Positions 37,317-45,784 of a stretch of DNA of 64,000 nucleotides are shown in pieces. Source of the stretch: Arcticibacter svalbardensis MN12-7 (GTDB lineage Bacteria > Bacteroidota > Bacteroidia > Sphingobacteriales > Sphingobacteriaceae); assembly GCF_000403135.1 (NCBI RefSeq), contig NZ_AQPN01000079.1:1-64000 (forward strand), given 5' to 3'. Numbering within the stretch: the first letter of the stretch is position 1; every line of letters begins with the position of its first letter. The notes beneath the pieces are model-generated. The model made no database searches and was not told where the DNA came from. It was given only the letters and a program-made list of their open reading frames with translations. Position numbers and translations under genes: made by a program.

Positions 37317-37736
37317 TTAGGAATCAGGACCACTATTTTTCCTATTGATTTTTTTCACAGCATGGAGCTGCTTATTTCTAAGTCGCTTTTCAATAGAAGA
37401 TTTCTTGGGTTTAGTCGCTTTTCTTGTTTTATGAACATGCAGCGCATTTTTCAAATGTAGATAGAGCTTTTCAAGCGTCCGTTCTTTATTTAAATATTGA
37501 CTGCGCTCCTCTTCACTGATCACCTGAATAAGCCCTTCCGCAGTCATGCGATTGGCTAGCTTTTGTTTCAATCGTTCCTTTTGAACAGAATCAAACACCA
37601 GAGAAGCTTCAAAATTGAAATTCAATTCAGCTTTGCTGGCTACTTTGTTCACATTTTGCCCGCCTTTACCCCCACTTCTGGATGTTTTAAAAGTGATATT
37701 GGGTAACAGATCCTGAATCGAAAATTCCATGCTCAA
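37317..37736 (-). CDS. arfB: Ribosome-rescue peptidyl-tRNA hydrolase ArfB
   Basis: The 139-residue protein has the release-factor GGQ motif at residues 25-27 (TSRSGGKGGQNVNKV) and a basic C-terminal tail (TRKATKPKKSSIEKRLRNK), the two hallmarks of ArfB/YaeJ. It enters stalled ribosomes that lack a stop codon and releases the nascent chain. It is a single gene between broken glycosidase genes and a divergent DUF6266 gene. The length is normal for the family. Confidence 0.94.
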   Translation of the reverse strand: MSMEFSIQDLLPNITFKTSRSGGKGGQNVNKVASKAELNFNFEASLVFDSVQKERLKQKLANRMTAEGLIQVISEEERSQYLNKERTLEKLYLHLKNALHVHKTRKATKPKKSSIEKRLRNKQLHAVKKINRKNSGPDS

Positions 37737-37991
37737 ATTAACAAAATAAACCTGTCTTATTTAAGGTTAAGGTGAAAGATATACTGATAGATCATTATTA
37801 TCTTCCTTTTAAATAAACCGCACAATATACCCAGCTTCTCCGCACCTCCTCCGCACTTTCTCCGCTCGCCAAGCAAATAAGTTGCGGTTTAGAACCAACT
37901 AAATTCAGCATTAAATACGATTTATTACATGACTTGTGAATACTACTATTTACCTTGCCAATATCATTTAACAATTTAAATTAATAAAAAA

Positions 37992-38636
37992 ATGGCTCAT
38001 TACGAAAATGGCATTAATGGAAGTTTCCATGGCAAAGTAGGTCCTACTGTAGGTTGCACATGGAAAGGGGTTGACTACATCAGGGCAGTTCCTAAACGAA
38101 GTAAAAAAACACCTACAGCAAAACAAGCAGCAACAAGGTTGACATTCAAATACCTCCAGGAATGGCTTGCACCGCTGAAAGAAGTAATTACAATAGGTTT
38201 TAAGGAATACAACCCCAGAATGACGGCACTGATGGCTTCGCATTCTTATACCTATAATCATGTCTTAAGGGGAGAATATCCAAACCTGTATATGGATTAT
38301 GCATCCGTAATGATCAGTTATGGCGACCTTCCAGGGGTAGAGGATGCAGCAGTTCGGTTGCCGGGATCCAATAGGATGGAGATCACCTGGAATCCGGAAA
38401 ATGAGTTATGCGATGCTTATTGGGGAGATGTACTTTTTTACCTGGTATACAACCGGGTAACGAATGACACTTTACAGGGAATTGGCATGGGAACACGCAT
38501 GGAGGGAATGCTAAAAATTGACATACCTGACACCTTTAACAACCAGGAACTGGAAGTATATATTGCTTTTAAATCGCTGAAGAATAACAGGGTTTCAATG
38601 AGCCAATATTTAGGGACACATAAATTAAATTTTTAA
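37992..38636 (+). CDS. DUF6266 family protein
   Basis: The 214-residue protein starts MAHYENGINGSFHGKVGPTVG followed by KGVDYIRAVPKRSKKTPTAKQ, the recognisable DUF6266 start common in Pedobacter and relatives. No signal peptide or membrane helix is seen. The C-terminal half appears beta-rich with many aromatics. Function is unknown. It is monocistronic and followed by hairpins. Confidence 0.85.
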   Translation: MAHYENGINGSFHGKVGPTVGCTWKGVDYIRAVPKRSKKTPTAKQAATRLTFKYLQEWLAPLKEVITIGFKEYNPRMTALMASHSYTYNHVLRGEYPNLYMDYASVMISYGDLPGVEDAAVRLPGSNRMEITWNPENELCDAYWGDVLFYLVYNRVTNDTLQGIGMGTRMEGMLKIDIPDTFNNQELEVYIAFKSLKNNRVSMSQYLGTHKLNF

Positions 38637-38645
38637 CAAAAATAA

Positions 38646-38666
38646 AGGAGGCCTCAACAGCCTCCT
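38646..38666 (+). terminator. Hairpin after the DUF6266 gene
   Basis: AGGAGGC (38646-38652) pairs perfectly with GCCTCCT (38660-38666) around a seven-base loop, 10 bases after the stop. There is no T run, so it may be a weak terminator or a 3'-end stabiliser. Confidence 0.55.
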
Positions 38667-38748
38667 ATATCAAGATTTGATAGTTATTTTTAATTTTCTA
38701 AATTATTCAAGGAAAAAGACTGGAATAACACCAAGAGATTATCGTAAA

Positions 38749-38815
38749 AAAAGGCTTGAGTAGCTAATGAAGAAATCTATATTTATTATAAGGTTCTTAG
38801 CAACTCAAGCCTTTT
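38749..38815. terminator. Long inverted repeat, probable bidirectional terminator
   Basis: AAAAGGCTTGAGTAGCTAA (38749-38767) pairs with 38797-38815 with one mismatch around a 29-base loop. Both sides are flanked by A or T runs. It lies between the convergent DUF6266 and short-chain dehydrogenase genes. Confidence 0.6.
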
Positions 38816-38919
38816 AAAAAATAGTTAGTTTTCTATTTAATACTGGTTAAGCAATCATTTGACGCCACAAAGTAGATCAATTTTTGTATTGAGCTCTTTG
38901 TTAAAGTCTACTTTATCAA

Positions 38920-39774
38920 TTACCTTTCAGATTCTGGAAAATCGGCACTCAGGCTTAATTCTTTCCAAGACTCAAAATTCTCTTTTAACATCTCAGTTTT
39001 TTCTATAGCCATTTTAAATGCAGGTTCACCAAGCAAAAGCCTCAACTGATGGTGCTCAGCATAAACGGCTTCAATAATGGCTTCACAGCCTCTAACAGGA
39101 TCCCCTTGTTGTTTTCCACTTCCTATTTGACTTGCATCCATGCGAACACCAACGGTTTCTTGATAGTCTTTTATAGATACTGGTGTACGGGATGTAGATC
39201 GGCCCGCCCAATCTGTACGGAAAGGCCCTGGTTCTACAAGTAAAACCTTAATCCCCAGTGGAGCTACTTCCTGAGACAAAGATTCTGATAATCCCTCTAC
39301 AGCAAATTTAGTAGCATGATAGTAACCTGTTGCAGTAAAAGCTCTTAGTCCGCCAATAGAAGAAAAGTTGATGATATGTCCGTTGCGTTTTTCGCGCATT
39401 CCCGGTAATACAGCCTGTACAACATTTACGAGACCAAAAAAGTTGGTCTCAAACTGTGCCCTGATTTTCTCTTCTTCGCCTTCTTCAATGCTGCTGAAGT
39501 ATCCATATCCGGCATTATTTACCAGGACATCGATCTTCCCAAAGAATTCCTGAGCTTGAGCTACCGCATTTGAAACCTGAGTTTTATCTGTTACATCCAA
39601 TGATATCACTAATGATGTATCTTCATACCCTTCAACAATATCCATAACCTGATCTATATTCCGGGCGGTGACTACTGCATTCCAACCTTTTTTCAATATT
39701 AACTTCGCTAATTCTCTACCAAAACCGGTAGAGCAGCCAGTGATAAACCAAACCGGCATATTACTTTTTTCCAT
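38920..39774 (-). CDS. Short-chain dehydrogenase/reductase
   Basis: This 284-residue classical SDR has the cofactor motif TGCSTGFGRELA near residue 12 and NNAGYG near 88. The catalytic Ser is in NFSSIGG, and YHATK near residue 152 holds the catalytic Tyr and Lys. These enzymes reduce or oxidise small carbonyls or alcohols with NAD(P). It is a single gene with no informative neighbours. Substrate is unknown. Confidence 0.93.
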   Translation of the reverse strand: MEKSNMPVWFITGCSTGFGRELAKLILKKGWNAVVTARNIDQVMDIVEGYEDTSLVISLDVTDKTQVSNAVAQAQEFFGKIDVLVNNAGYGYFSSIEEGEEEKIRAQFETNFFGLVNVVQAVLPGMREKRNGHIINFSSIGGLRAFTATGYYHATKFAVEGLSESLSQEVAPLGIKVLLVEPGPFRTDWAGRSTSRTPVSIKDYQETVGVRMDASQIGSGKQQGDPVRGCEAIIEAVYAEHHQLRLLLGEPAFKMAIEKTEMLKENFESWKELSLSADFPESER

Positions 39775-39905
39775 GATTCATCAATTTATTTATAAAGTGC
39801 TTAATTGTAATTAAACACTATTTTCTCTGATGTGTTCTTGGAATGAATATGCAACTTCAATTATTAGACAAGATTGACATTTAGCTAAATCCTTGTTTAA
39901 TATTG

Positions 39906-39922
39906 TTATCAAATTTTGATAA
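39906..39922. promoter_or_regulatory. Palindromic site upstream of the SDR gene
   Basis: TTATCAAA and TTTGATAA are perfect inverted arms around a single T, 132 bases upstream of the short-chain dehydrogenase start. It could be an operator. In AT-rich DNA a chance origin is possible. Confidence 0.25.
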
Positions 39923-39957
39923 ACAGCTGAGGTACATACTACTCCTTTATCAACGAT

Positions 39958-40413
39958 TTACTTAGGTATAGTAACGGGTACACCTTGAAGTTTTGCCACA
40001 AGAGTCCTACCGTTACTAAGCAATAGTTGGTTGTTGATGATGCTCCAGTTGTTTACCTGTTCTAACGCTTTAAGAAGTGTCGACTCATCATAACCGGGAC
40101 ATGCCATTCTGGTGGTAATCAGCGGAGAGAATTTTAATTTATCCAAGTCTGATAGTTCAAATGTTCCAGTGAGACGATTACAACCCGTTGATCCAGATAC
40201 TCGATTAATTTGGCCCGGATAAAATAGAAGATAAGAAGTATCCCTGCCTGTAGAAACAGGCTGGCTATTTAACTCGATGAAATTCCATTTATACTGATAA
40301 AGCATTTCGCTGCCTCCCTGGTGGGGTGGCGTAGTTGCCAAACGTTTCTGACTACAGCTATATGTCATGCTTATCAGAGTAACAAAAAGGAAGATGTTGA
40401 TTGTTTTTTTCAT
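39958..40413 (-). CDS. META-domain lipoprotein
   Basis: The 151-residue protein has the signal peptide KKTINIFLFVTLISMTYSC with a probable lipid-attached Cys at residue 20. It then has a META (HslJ-like) domain: WNFIELNSQPV near residue 43, SGSTGCNRLTGTFEL near 73, and TRMACPGYDESTLLKALE near 102. The two cysteines and the layout are typical. Members are linked to stress tolerance in other bacteria; the role here is not known. Confidence 0.9.
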   Translation of the reverse strand: MKKTINIFLFVTLISMTYSCSQKRLATTPPHQGGSEMLYQYKWNFIELNSQPVSTGRDTSYLLFYPGQINRVSGSTGCNRLTGTFELSDLDKLKFSPLITTRMACPGYDESTLLKALEQVNNWSIINNQLLLSNGRTLVAKLQGVPVTIPK

Positions 40414-40958
40414 ACTATTAATGAACTTAAAGGCAAGTTTAGTTTTGTAAATTTAGATTAGAATTCAGAATAATATAGAACATTCCATTTAGACAACCGT
40501 TAAGAAGATGACAATTGCTTATTTACTTACAGCCACTGTTACTACCAAAACAAATAAAACCGTTAAGTTTTTCAAACTTGATCTCTATTGTACAATTGAA
40601 GTGAGGAATAGTTTAAAATCAATAATTTGATAAAATGGATTCGTGCTGATAACTTGAGCCACTTGATAGTATGGTTGTAAGATTAATTTCAGTTTTAAGC
40701 AGCATAGAATGAGCTATGGCGCGTTTGATTGTTGGATGGTATATAAATGGCCCAACCCTATTACCGTAAAATTAGAAAATGTTGAAACTGTAAAATAGTT
40801 TTTAATTGAGTAAGTTATATCAACCAAGCTTTTGCTCGTTTATAAAGAGTGCAGCAATAGGGTAACGATTCAATCGAATTAATGATTTGCTATTTTTACA
40901 TTCGTATGAACGACCGCAAAAAAGCTTTGGCCTTTCGGTTTTGCTGTTTTACACCTTC
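40414..40958. other. Intergenic region at the edge of the degradation locus
   Basis: This 545-base AT-rich stretch lies between the META lipoprotein and the 3' end of the beta-helix gene. A few open frames of 30-45 codons occur (for example ending near 40797, plus strand) but none has family similarity that I recognise. No terminator or tRNA was found. Confidence 0.5.
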
Positions 40959-42419
40959 TTATGGTTTCGATATACTATTGCCCTTCCCCAAATCATTTAC
41001 ATTGCCAAGACTTTTAACTGTATTCTTTTCGGATAATTGCCCAAGGATAACTGGATATGGTGTACCATTGATTAATGTTATATTGGTTGCTTTATAGCGC
41101 TCATCCTTAAAATACTTAGCGTAATTTTCTTCATAACCTTTCGGTATTTTTGGGAAATCTGTGGTAAGAAATTCAAAACGAGCAGTATAACCAATCACAA
41201 TTGGTCTAAGTGTTGCATCAAATGGCGTTGAATTTCCAACTTGTGTGAGTTTAATTTGATGTCCACTTCCTTTAATGGCGGCAAATACATGGTTGCCTAC
41301 TGCGTATGGAGCAGGTAAAACTTTTAAATCAATCTGTTGGTTAGCAGATGCATCTGAATGCATGTAAATAAGAGGCCCGTAAGCAGCATTTCCACTGCAA
41401 TTGATCATTTTACCACCATTATTCAAAGTAAAGCCTTCTACAATACAATCAAGAACGGTAGAATTGCTAACCTTTACTTCTCCTTTACCTAAATACAATT
41501 TGATACCTCCGCGGCATTTTCTTACAACACAATTTTCAACAGTTACGGAACCAGGAATATTATAAGATCTAATGCCATCCTCTGTAAGGTTTAACATCAC
41601 ATCATGCGGAATTGGCAAGCCTTTCATAGGCCCTAAAGGCATTTTATAATCAAATTTTTTGGGTAAATCTCCATCATTGGTTTCTTTATACACATCGTTA
41701 CTTGGCCTAACATCACCCTCTATATAGGTGTTTTTTATAAGTGTTTTATCCGCTTCTTTCTGCATATAAATTACATGTCCAAATGCTCTATGTTGAAATT
41801 CGCAACTATCTACCGTATTGCCAATACCTGTAATCAATAGTGCACAATGTTTATCTAACCCGGTAGCGTTATCAGCACCAATTCCATACATATTGCCATA
41901 ACCGTAAGGGAAAGAACCGCGTGTTGTCATTTTTACACCTATCACCAAATTGTTATTACCTAATACCTTTATATTGGCATCTCCTTTTATTCCTTTGGCG
42001 AGTGTACTTCTATTTTGATTATAGCTGCCAAAATCCGTCACTTTTTGCATCCCATTTTGATAGGTATCTTCAAATTCTCCGCCCCTTAGGATAATATTTG
42101 AACCTGTTAATATAAAATGAGCCGTGGTAAATTTCCCGACCGGAAAATTGATATAAGCACCAGATAAGTTAATGGTATTATTTGACCCTGAACATGGGAA
42201 ATTTCTTGCATTTTCTGGCAATTCAGTAATGTTGTATTTGCCAGCTTTCAGCACAATAACCTGATTATCGCTTTGTACAGCTTCCCTTAATTCGGAAAGG
42301 GTTGAAACGCTTACATCGGTTTTATGGTGCTCTACATTTGTGTGAACCAAATTGTATGCAAAAGCCAATTGAAAAGCGGTTACTGTAAACACAAGAATTA
42401 ATAATTTTATTTTTTTCAC
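40959..42419 (-). CDS. Secreted right-handed parallel beta-helix protein
   Basis: The 486-residue protein has a signal peptide (KKIKLLILVFTVTAFQLAFA). TLSELREAVQSDNQVIVLKAG near residue 40 is the usual start of a pectate-lyase/chondroitinase-B-type helix. It is followed by many coil repeats such as NTVDSCEFQHRAFGHVIYM and VENCVVRKCRGGIKLY. It is the last gene of the minus-strand degradation operon, 23 bases after the FAD enzyme. It could be a lyase, a hydrolase or a binding protein for the same glycan. Catalytic residues are not identified. Confidence 0.78.
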   Translation of the reverse strand: MKKIKLLILVFTVTAFQLAFAYNLVHTNVEHHKTDVSVSTLSELREAVQSDNQVIVLKAGKYNITELPENARNFPCSGSNNTINLSGAYINFPVGKFTTAHFILTGSNIILRGGEFEDTYQNGMQKVTDFGSYNQNRSTLAKGIKGDANIKVLGNNNLVIGVKMTTRGSFPYGYGNMYGIGADNATGLDKHCALLITGIGNTVDSCEFQHRAFGHVIYMQKEADKTLIKNTYIEGDVRPSNDVYKETNDGDLPKKFDYKMPLGPMKGLPIPHDVMLNLTEDGIRSYNIPGSVTVENCVVRKCRGGIKLYLGKGEVKVSNSTVLDCIVEGFTLNNGGKMINCSGNAAYGPLIYMHSDASANQQIDLKVLPAPYAVGNHVFAAIKGSGHQIKLTQVGNSTPFDATLRPIVIGYTARFEFLTTDFPKIPKGYEENYAKYFKDERYKATNITLINGTPYPVILGQLSEKNTVKSLGNVNDLGKGNSISKP

Positions 42420-42442
42420 TTGATTATTCTATAAATATTGAT

Positions 42443-44128
42443 TTAAGGCTTTATATAACTTAACACCTGTTTATCTGCAATTAATCGCTTACTCAATTCC
42501 CCAAAAGGTAAATCATGTATATCCATTTTTTTATCCAAAGCTAAACCAGCAATCGTCCCTGCACTCTGACCCAATATCATAAAAACTGGTTCCATACGGA
42601 TAGAACCAAATGCAATGTGAGAGCTAGAAACGGCTGAGGGCACGATAAGATTTTTGCATTGTTCTTTTTTCGGTATAATGGTTCCTAAATGAATTTGATA
42701 TGGTTGGTTCGCATCTACACCTAAATCTCCTTCATTTTGCACATATCCTTCAGGGGTAATATAACGCTGAACATTATGAGAATCCATAGTATAAGAGCCC
42801 ATGCCGATTGGTTCATTAACTTTATGCTTCCCTAAAATTTCGTTCTCGGTCATCACAAAATCTCCAACCATCCGCCTGGCTTCTCTTACATATATTTGGT
42901 AAGGCCAGTGTCCATTATCCACAAATTCATCTTTAGATAAACCCCATTTGTTTATATTGTCACGTAAACGTTCCGGCACACTTTCATCATGTCCCCAAAA
43001 GTAAAGTAGCCCTTTATGATAACTGATGTGCTCTTTTAAAATTTCTTTTCTTTTGGCATAAGAAGCTTCTGGATAGTCATAATTCATCCCGATATTATCC
43101 GAACTAAACGGTCCTACATTATTTACATCTCTTTTATTATTTGGGATATTTCCACCGCCAAACATGTTAGTTCGACCCGAGGTGAATACTCTCCTCAAAA
43201 GTTCATATTGTGCAGGATCATAATCTTTCGGTTTTTCAAATGGAACAATGTTTCCTTTAGCATTAGTAGTGCAAAGCCTATAATTATATGCTTGTATTTG
43301 ATGATCACCAGAACCTTGTTCCCCAGGCGCTGCTGTTGATATTCGCGGAAGCACACCACTTGTTGGATCTCCTGGAATTACATAAGGGCTTATGTTTAGA
43401 TTGCCAAAATTATGACTATGGTGAAAAACACCTTTTTGCACCCCGTTCCAAGTTTCGTTATAAACGCTGTTGGCTTCTCTGCCTACGTGATATTTTACAC
43501 CCGCAGCAGCCATTAAATCTCCCTCATATCCTGCGTCAATAAAAATTTTACCTTCAAATTTTTCACCTGTTAACATGGTGATAGATTTAATTGCTCCATT
43601 AACCAGTTCCACTCCATTTTCTCTATCTAACCACTTATCACGATAGATTTTGATTTTATTTTGCTTTATAAAATCTTCAAAAATCTGTTCAGCCACATGG
43701 GGCTCAAAAGTCCACATGGTTTTAGCAACATCATCAATTGCTGTAGTTCCTTGTCCTTCGTTACCATATTCATTTTTAGCTTGCCATTTCCAAACGTCAT
43801 CGTTTTGGTAATGATTATAAACACGCTGATAAAACTCTTTAGAAATTCCGCCAATAACTACTTTGTTACCAATATCTGTAAAACCTAAACCACTGGCAGA
43901 TAATCCACCAATATGCTTTTCCGGACAAACAATAATCACAGATTTATGCATTCTAGAAAGTTGCACTGCAGATGCAATAGCGGTAGAAGTACCTCCATAA
44001 ATAATCACATCTGCTTTAATTGTTTTAGGTTGAGCTATGGTGTTAAAACTAAAAAACAGGATGCTTAAGCTAAATAAAATTAGCAGTTTAATTTGGTGAA
44101 TATTGAAAATAGAATTTAAATTTTTCAT
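42443..44128 (-). CDS. Exported FAD-dependent oxidoreductase (PF12831-like), copy 1
   Basis: The 561-residue protein has an N-terminal signal peptide to about residue 32 (ILFFSFNTIAQ). It then has a dinucleotide-binding fold, DVIIYGGTSTAIASAVQLSR, with an altered glycine motif (GGTSTA). CPEKHIGGLSASGLGFTDIG and IDAGYEGDLMAAAGV match the FAD_oxidored family. YVREARRMVGDF and SSHIAFGSIRMEPVFMILGQ are shared with the adjacent paralogue. The genes are 4 bases apart. Presence in a glycan locus suggests oxidation of a sugar or linkage, but no substrate is known. Confidence 0.87.
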   Translation of the reverse strand: MKNLNSIFNIHQIKLLILFSLSILFFSFNTIAQPKTIKADVIIYGGTSTAIASAVQLSRMHKSVIIVCPEKHIGGLSASGLGFTDIGNKVVIGGISKEFYQRVYNHYQNDDVWKWQAKNEYGNEGQGTTAIDDVAKTMWTFEPHVAEQIFEDFIKQNKIKIYRDKWLDRENGVELVNGAIKSITMLTGEKFEGKIFIDAGYEGDLMAAAGVKYHVGREANSVYNETWNGVQKGVFHHSHNFGNLNISPYVIPGDPTSGVLPRISTAAPGEQGSGDHQIQAYNYRLCTTNAKGNIVPFEKPKDYDPAQYELLRRVFTSGRTNMFGGGNIPNNKRDVNNVGPFSSDNIGMNYDYPEASYAKRKEILKEHISYHKGLLYFWGHDESVPERLRDNINKWGLSKDEFVDNGHWPYQIYVREARRMVGDFVMTENEILGKHKVNEPIGMGSYTMDSHNVQRYITPEGYVQNEGDLGVDANQPYQIHLGTIIPKKEQCKNLIVPSAVSSSHIAFGSIRMEPVFMILGQSAGTIAGLALDKKMDIHDLPFGELSKRLIADKQVLSYIKP

Positions 44129-44132
44129 GTTT

Positions 44133-45779
44133 TTAATTTAGCAATTGTCCATCTTTCAGTAATTGTTCTTTAAGTTTTGCATAGGGTACATTTTGTACTT
44201 TACCATCACCATTAGTAGCCAAAACAGCGGCAGTTGCTGCAGCTTGTCCTAACATCATATAAACAGGTTCCATACGGATGGAGCCATAAGCACTATGCGA
44301 AGCAGAGAGACATACAGGGACTAATAAATTTGAACATTCCTTTTCTTTGGGAGTGATGGATTGATAGCTGATTCCATAAGGACTAACACCTGTCCATTTT
44401 GGAGTATCTGCATGTAAAGCACCGTCTTTATCTACCCAAATTTGGGTTGGATGAGAATCCATTCCATAAGAGCCTAAAGCTACTCGATCATCTACTTTTT
44501 CACCACCTTTTAACTGATTTTCAGTCATCACAAAATCACTTATCATTCTACGCCCTTCGCGTACGTAAAGCTGAAAAGGAAAGTGATCGGTATCTAAAAA
44601 CTCATCTTTAGCATAACCTAGTTTTGATGCTCTTTTACGAACAACTTCTGGTACTCGGGGATGATAAGCCATCGTCCATAACAAGCCTTTAGTGTAAAGA
44701 ATATGTGCTTTGATTATTTTATCTCGTTTGGCATAATCCGCATCTGGATATTCATCAGCCATGCCCATATAATCTGTAGAAACCCAACCAGCTTTGTTTG
44801 TATCTGTTTTATCATTTGGAATTGGATTAGAACCTAATGGAATTCCTTTGGTATTTCCAGCCTCAAACCAACGAAAAAGCAATTCGTACTCAGATTCATC
44901 ATAACCTTTGGGTTTATCAAAAGGCACTCTATTATCTTCTTGCGAGGTTAAGCATAAACGATAGTTATAAGCTTGCACTCGATGATCCCCTTCACCCTCT
45001 TTACCAATAACATCAGCAACTAAACCTTTAATGATACCGCTTGTAGCATCGCCCTGAACTACGTATGGATCTAAAGGTCTTTCTCCCATTCTTGATGGTT
45101 CTTTAGTTTGTACACCGTTAATTTTTTCACCGTATTGCGAATTTGCCTCTCTCCCAATGGTATAAGAAACCTCCGCTTTTGCCATTAAATCGCCTTCGTA
45201 AGTACAATCGATAAAAACTTTAGCTGCAATTTCCAAACCCGATTCCATAGAAATAGAAACGATGCGATTTGCCTGTTTTTTTACGCCTGTCTTTAAATTG
45301 AGTCTTTCATTATAAATTACTTTAACTTTTTCTGAAGCCAACATTTCATTTAATTTCAATTCTGCTACATGGGGTTCAAAAACGAATAAAGCATCATCAG
45401 AAATACGACCGGACTTTGCCCTAGCCAAAAAGTCTTCTTTGGTTTGGAATTTCCAGTTTTTGGGATCTTTATACCACTGGGCAACTTTTTGGTAAAACTC
45501 GCGAGCTACGCCTCCAATTGTGGCTTGCTTACCTACATCAGTATTTCCTAACCCTCCTGATGTCATCCCTCCTAAATGTTTTCCTGGCTCAATTAAAACT
45601 ACGGTTTTACCCATGCGGGCAGCTTGTATTGCAGCAATTACTCCAGATGAGGTACCGCCGTAAACACAAATATCCGTATTTAAACTTTTATGGTTTTCAG
45701 CGCTGGTTACTGCGTTTAGTTTTATAATTGATGTTAATATAAAGCAAAGCGCAAGGATAAATTTAATGCTATTTTTCAT
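44133..45779 (-). CDS. Exported FAD-dependent oxidoreductase (PF12831-like), copy 2
   Basis: The 548-residue protein has a signal peptide (KFILALCFILTSIIKLNA) and DICVYGGTSSGVIAAIQAAR, a more complete nucleotide-binding motif than in copy 1. EPGKHLGGMTSGGLGNTDVG, IDCTYEGDLMAKAEV and YVREGRRMISDFVMTEN show it is a paralogue of the downstream gene. It follows the GH172 gene by 5 bases. A flavin enzyme with a Sec-type signal is notable, because the cofactor would have to be loaded outside the cytoplasm. The reaction is unknown. Confidence 0.88.
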   Translation of the reverse strand: MKNSIKFILALCFILTSIIKLNAVTSAENHKSLNTDICVYGGTSSGVIAAIQAARMGKTVVLIEPGKHLGGMTSGGLGNTDVGKQATIGGVAREFYQKVAQWYKDPKNWKFQTKEDFLARAKSGRISDDALFVFEPHVAELKLNEMLASEKVKVIYNERLNLKTGVKKQANRIVSISMESGLEIAAKVFIDCTYEGDLMAKAEVSYTIGREANSQYGEKINGVQTKEPSRMGERPLDPYVVQGDATSGIIKGLVADVIGKEGEGDHRVQAYNYRLCLTSQEDNRVPFDKPKGYDESEYELLFRWFEAGNTKGIPLGSNPIPNDKTDTNKAGWVSTDYMGMADEYPDADYAKRDKIIKAHILYTKGLLWTMAYHPRVPEVVRKRASKLGYAKDEFLDTDHFPFQLYVREGRRMISDFVMTENQLKGGEKVDDRVALGSYGMDSHPTQIWVDKDGALHADTPKWTGVSPYGISYQSITPKEKECSNLLVPVCLSASHSAYGSIRMEPVYMMLGQAAATAAVLATNGDGKVQNVPYAKLKEQLLKDGQLLN

Positions 45780-45784
45780 TTATT

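Noticed and set aside
40700-40800. Short plus-strand frame ending KWPNPITVKLENVETVK
   Set aside because: About 42 codons without a reliable start or homologue; treated as non-coding.
40882-41097. Plus-strand 71-residue frame at the 3' end of the beta-helix gene
   Set aside because: Most of it is antisense to the beta-helix gene and no domain is recognisable.
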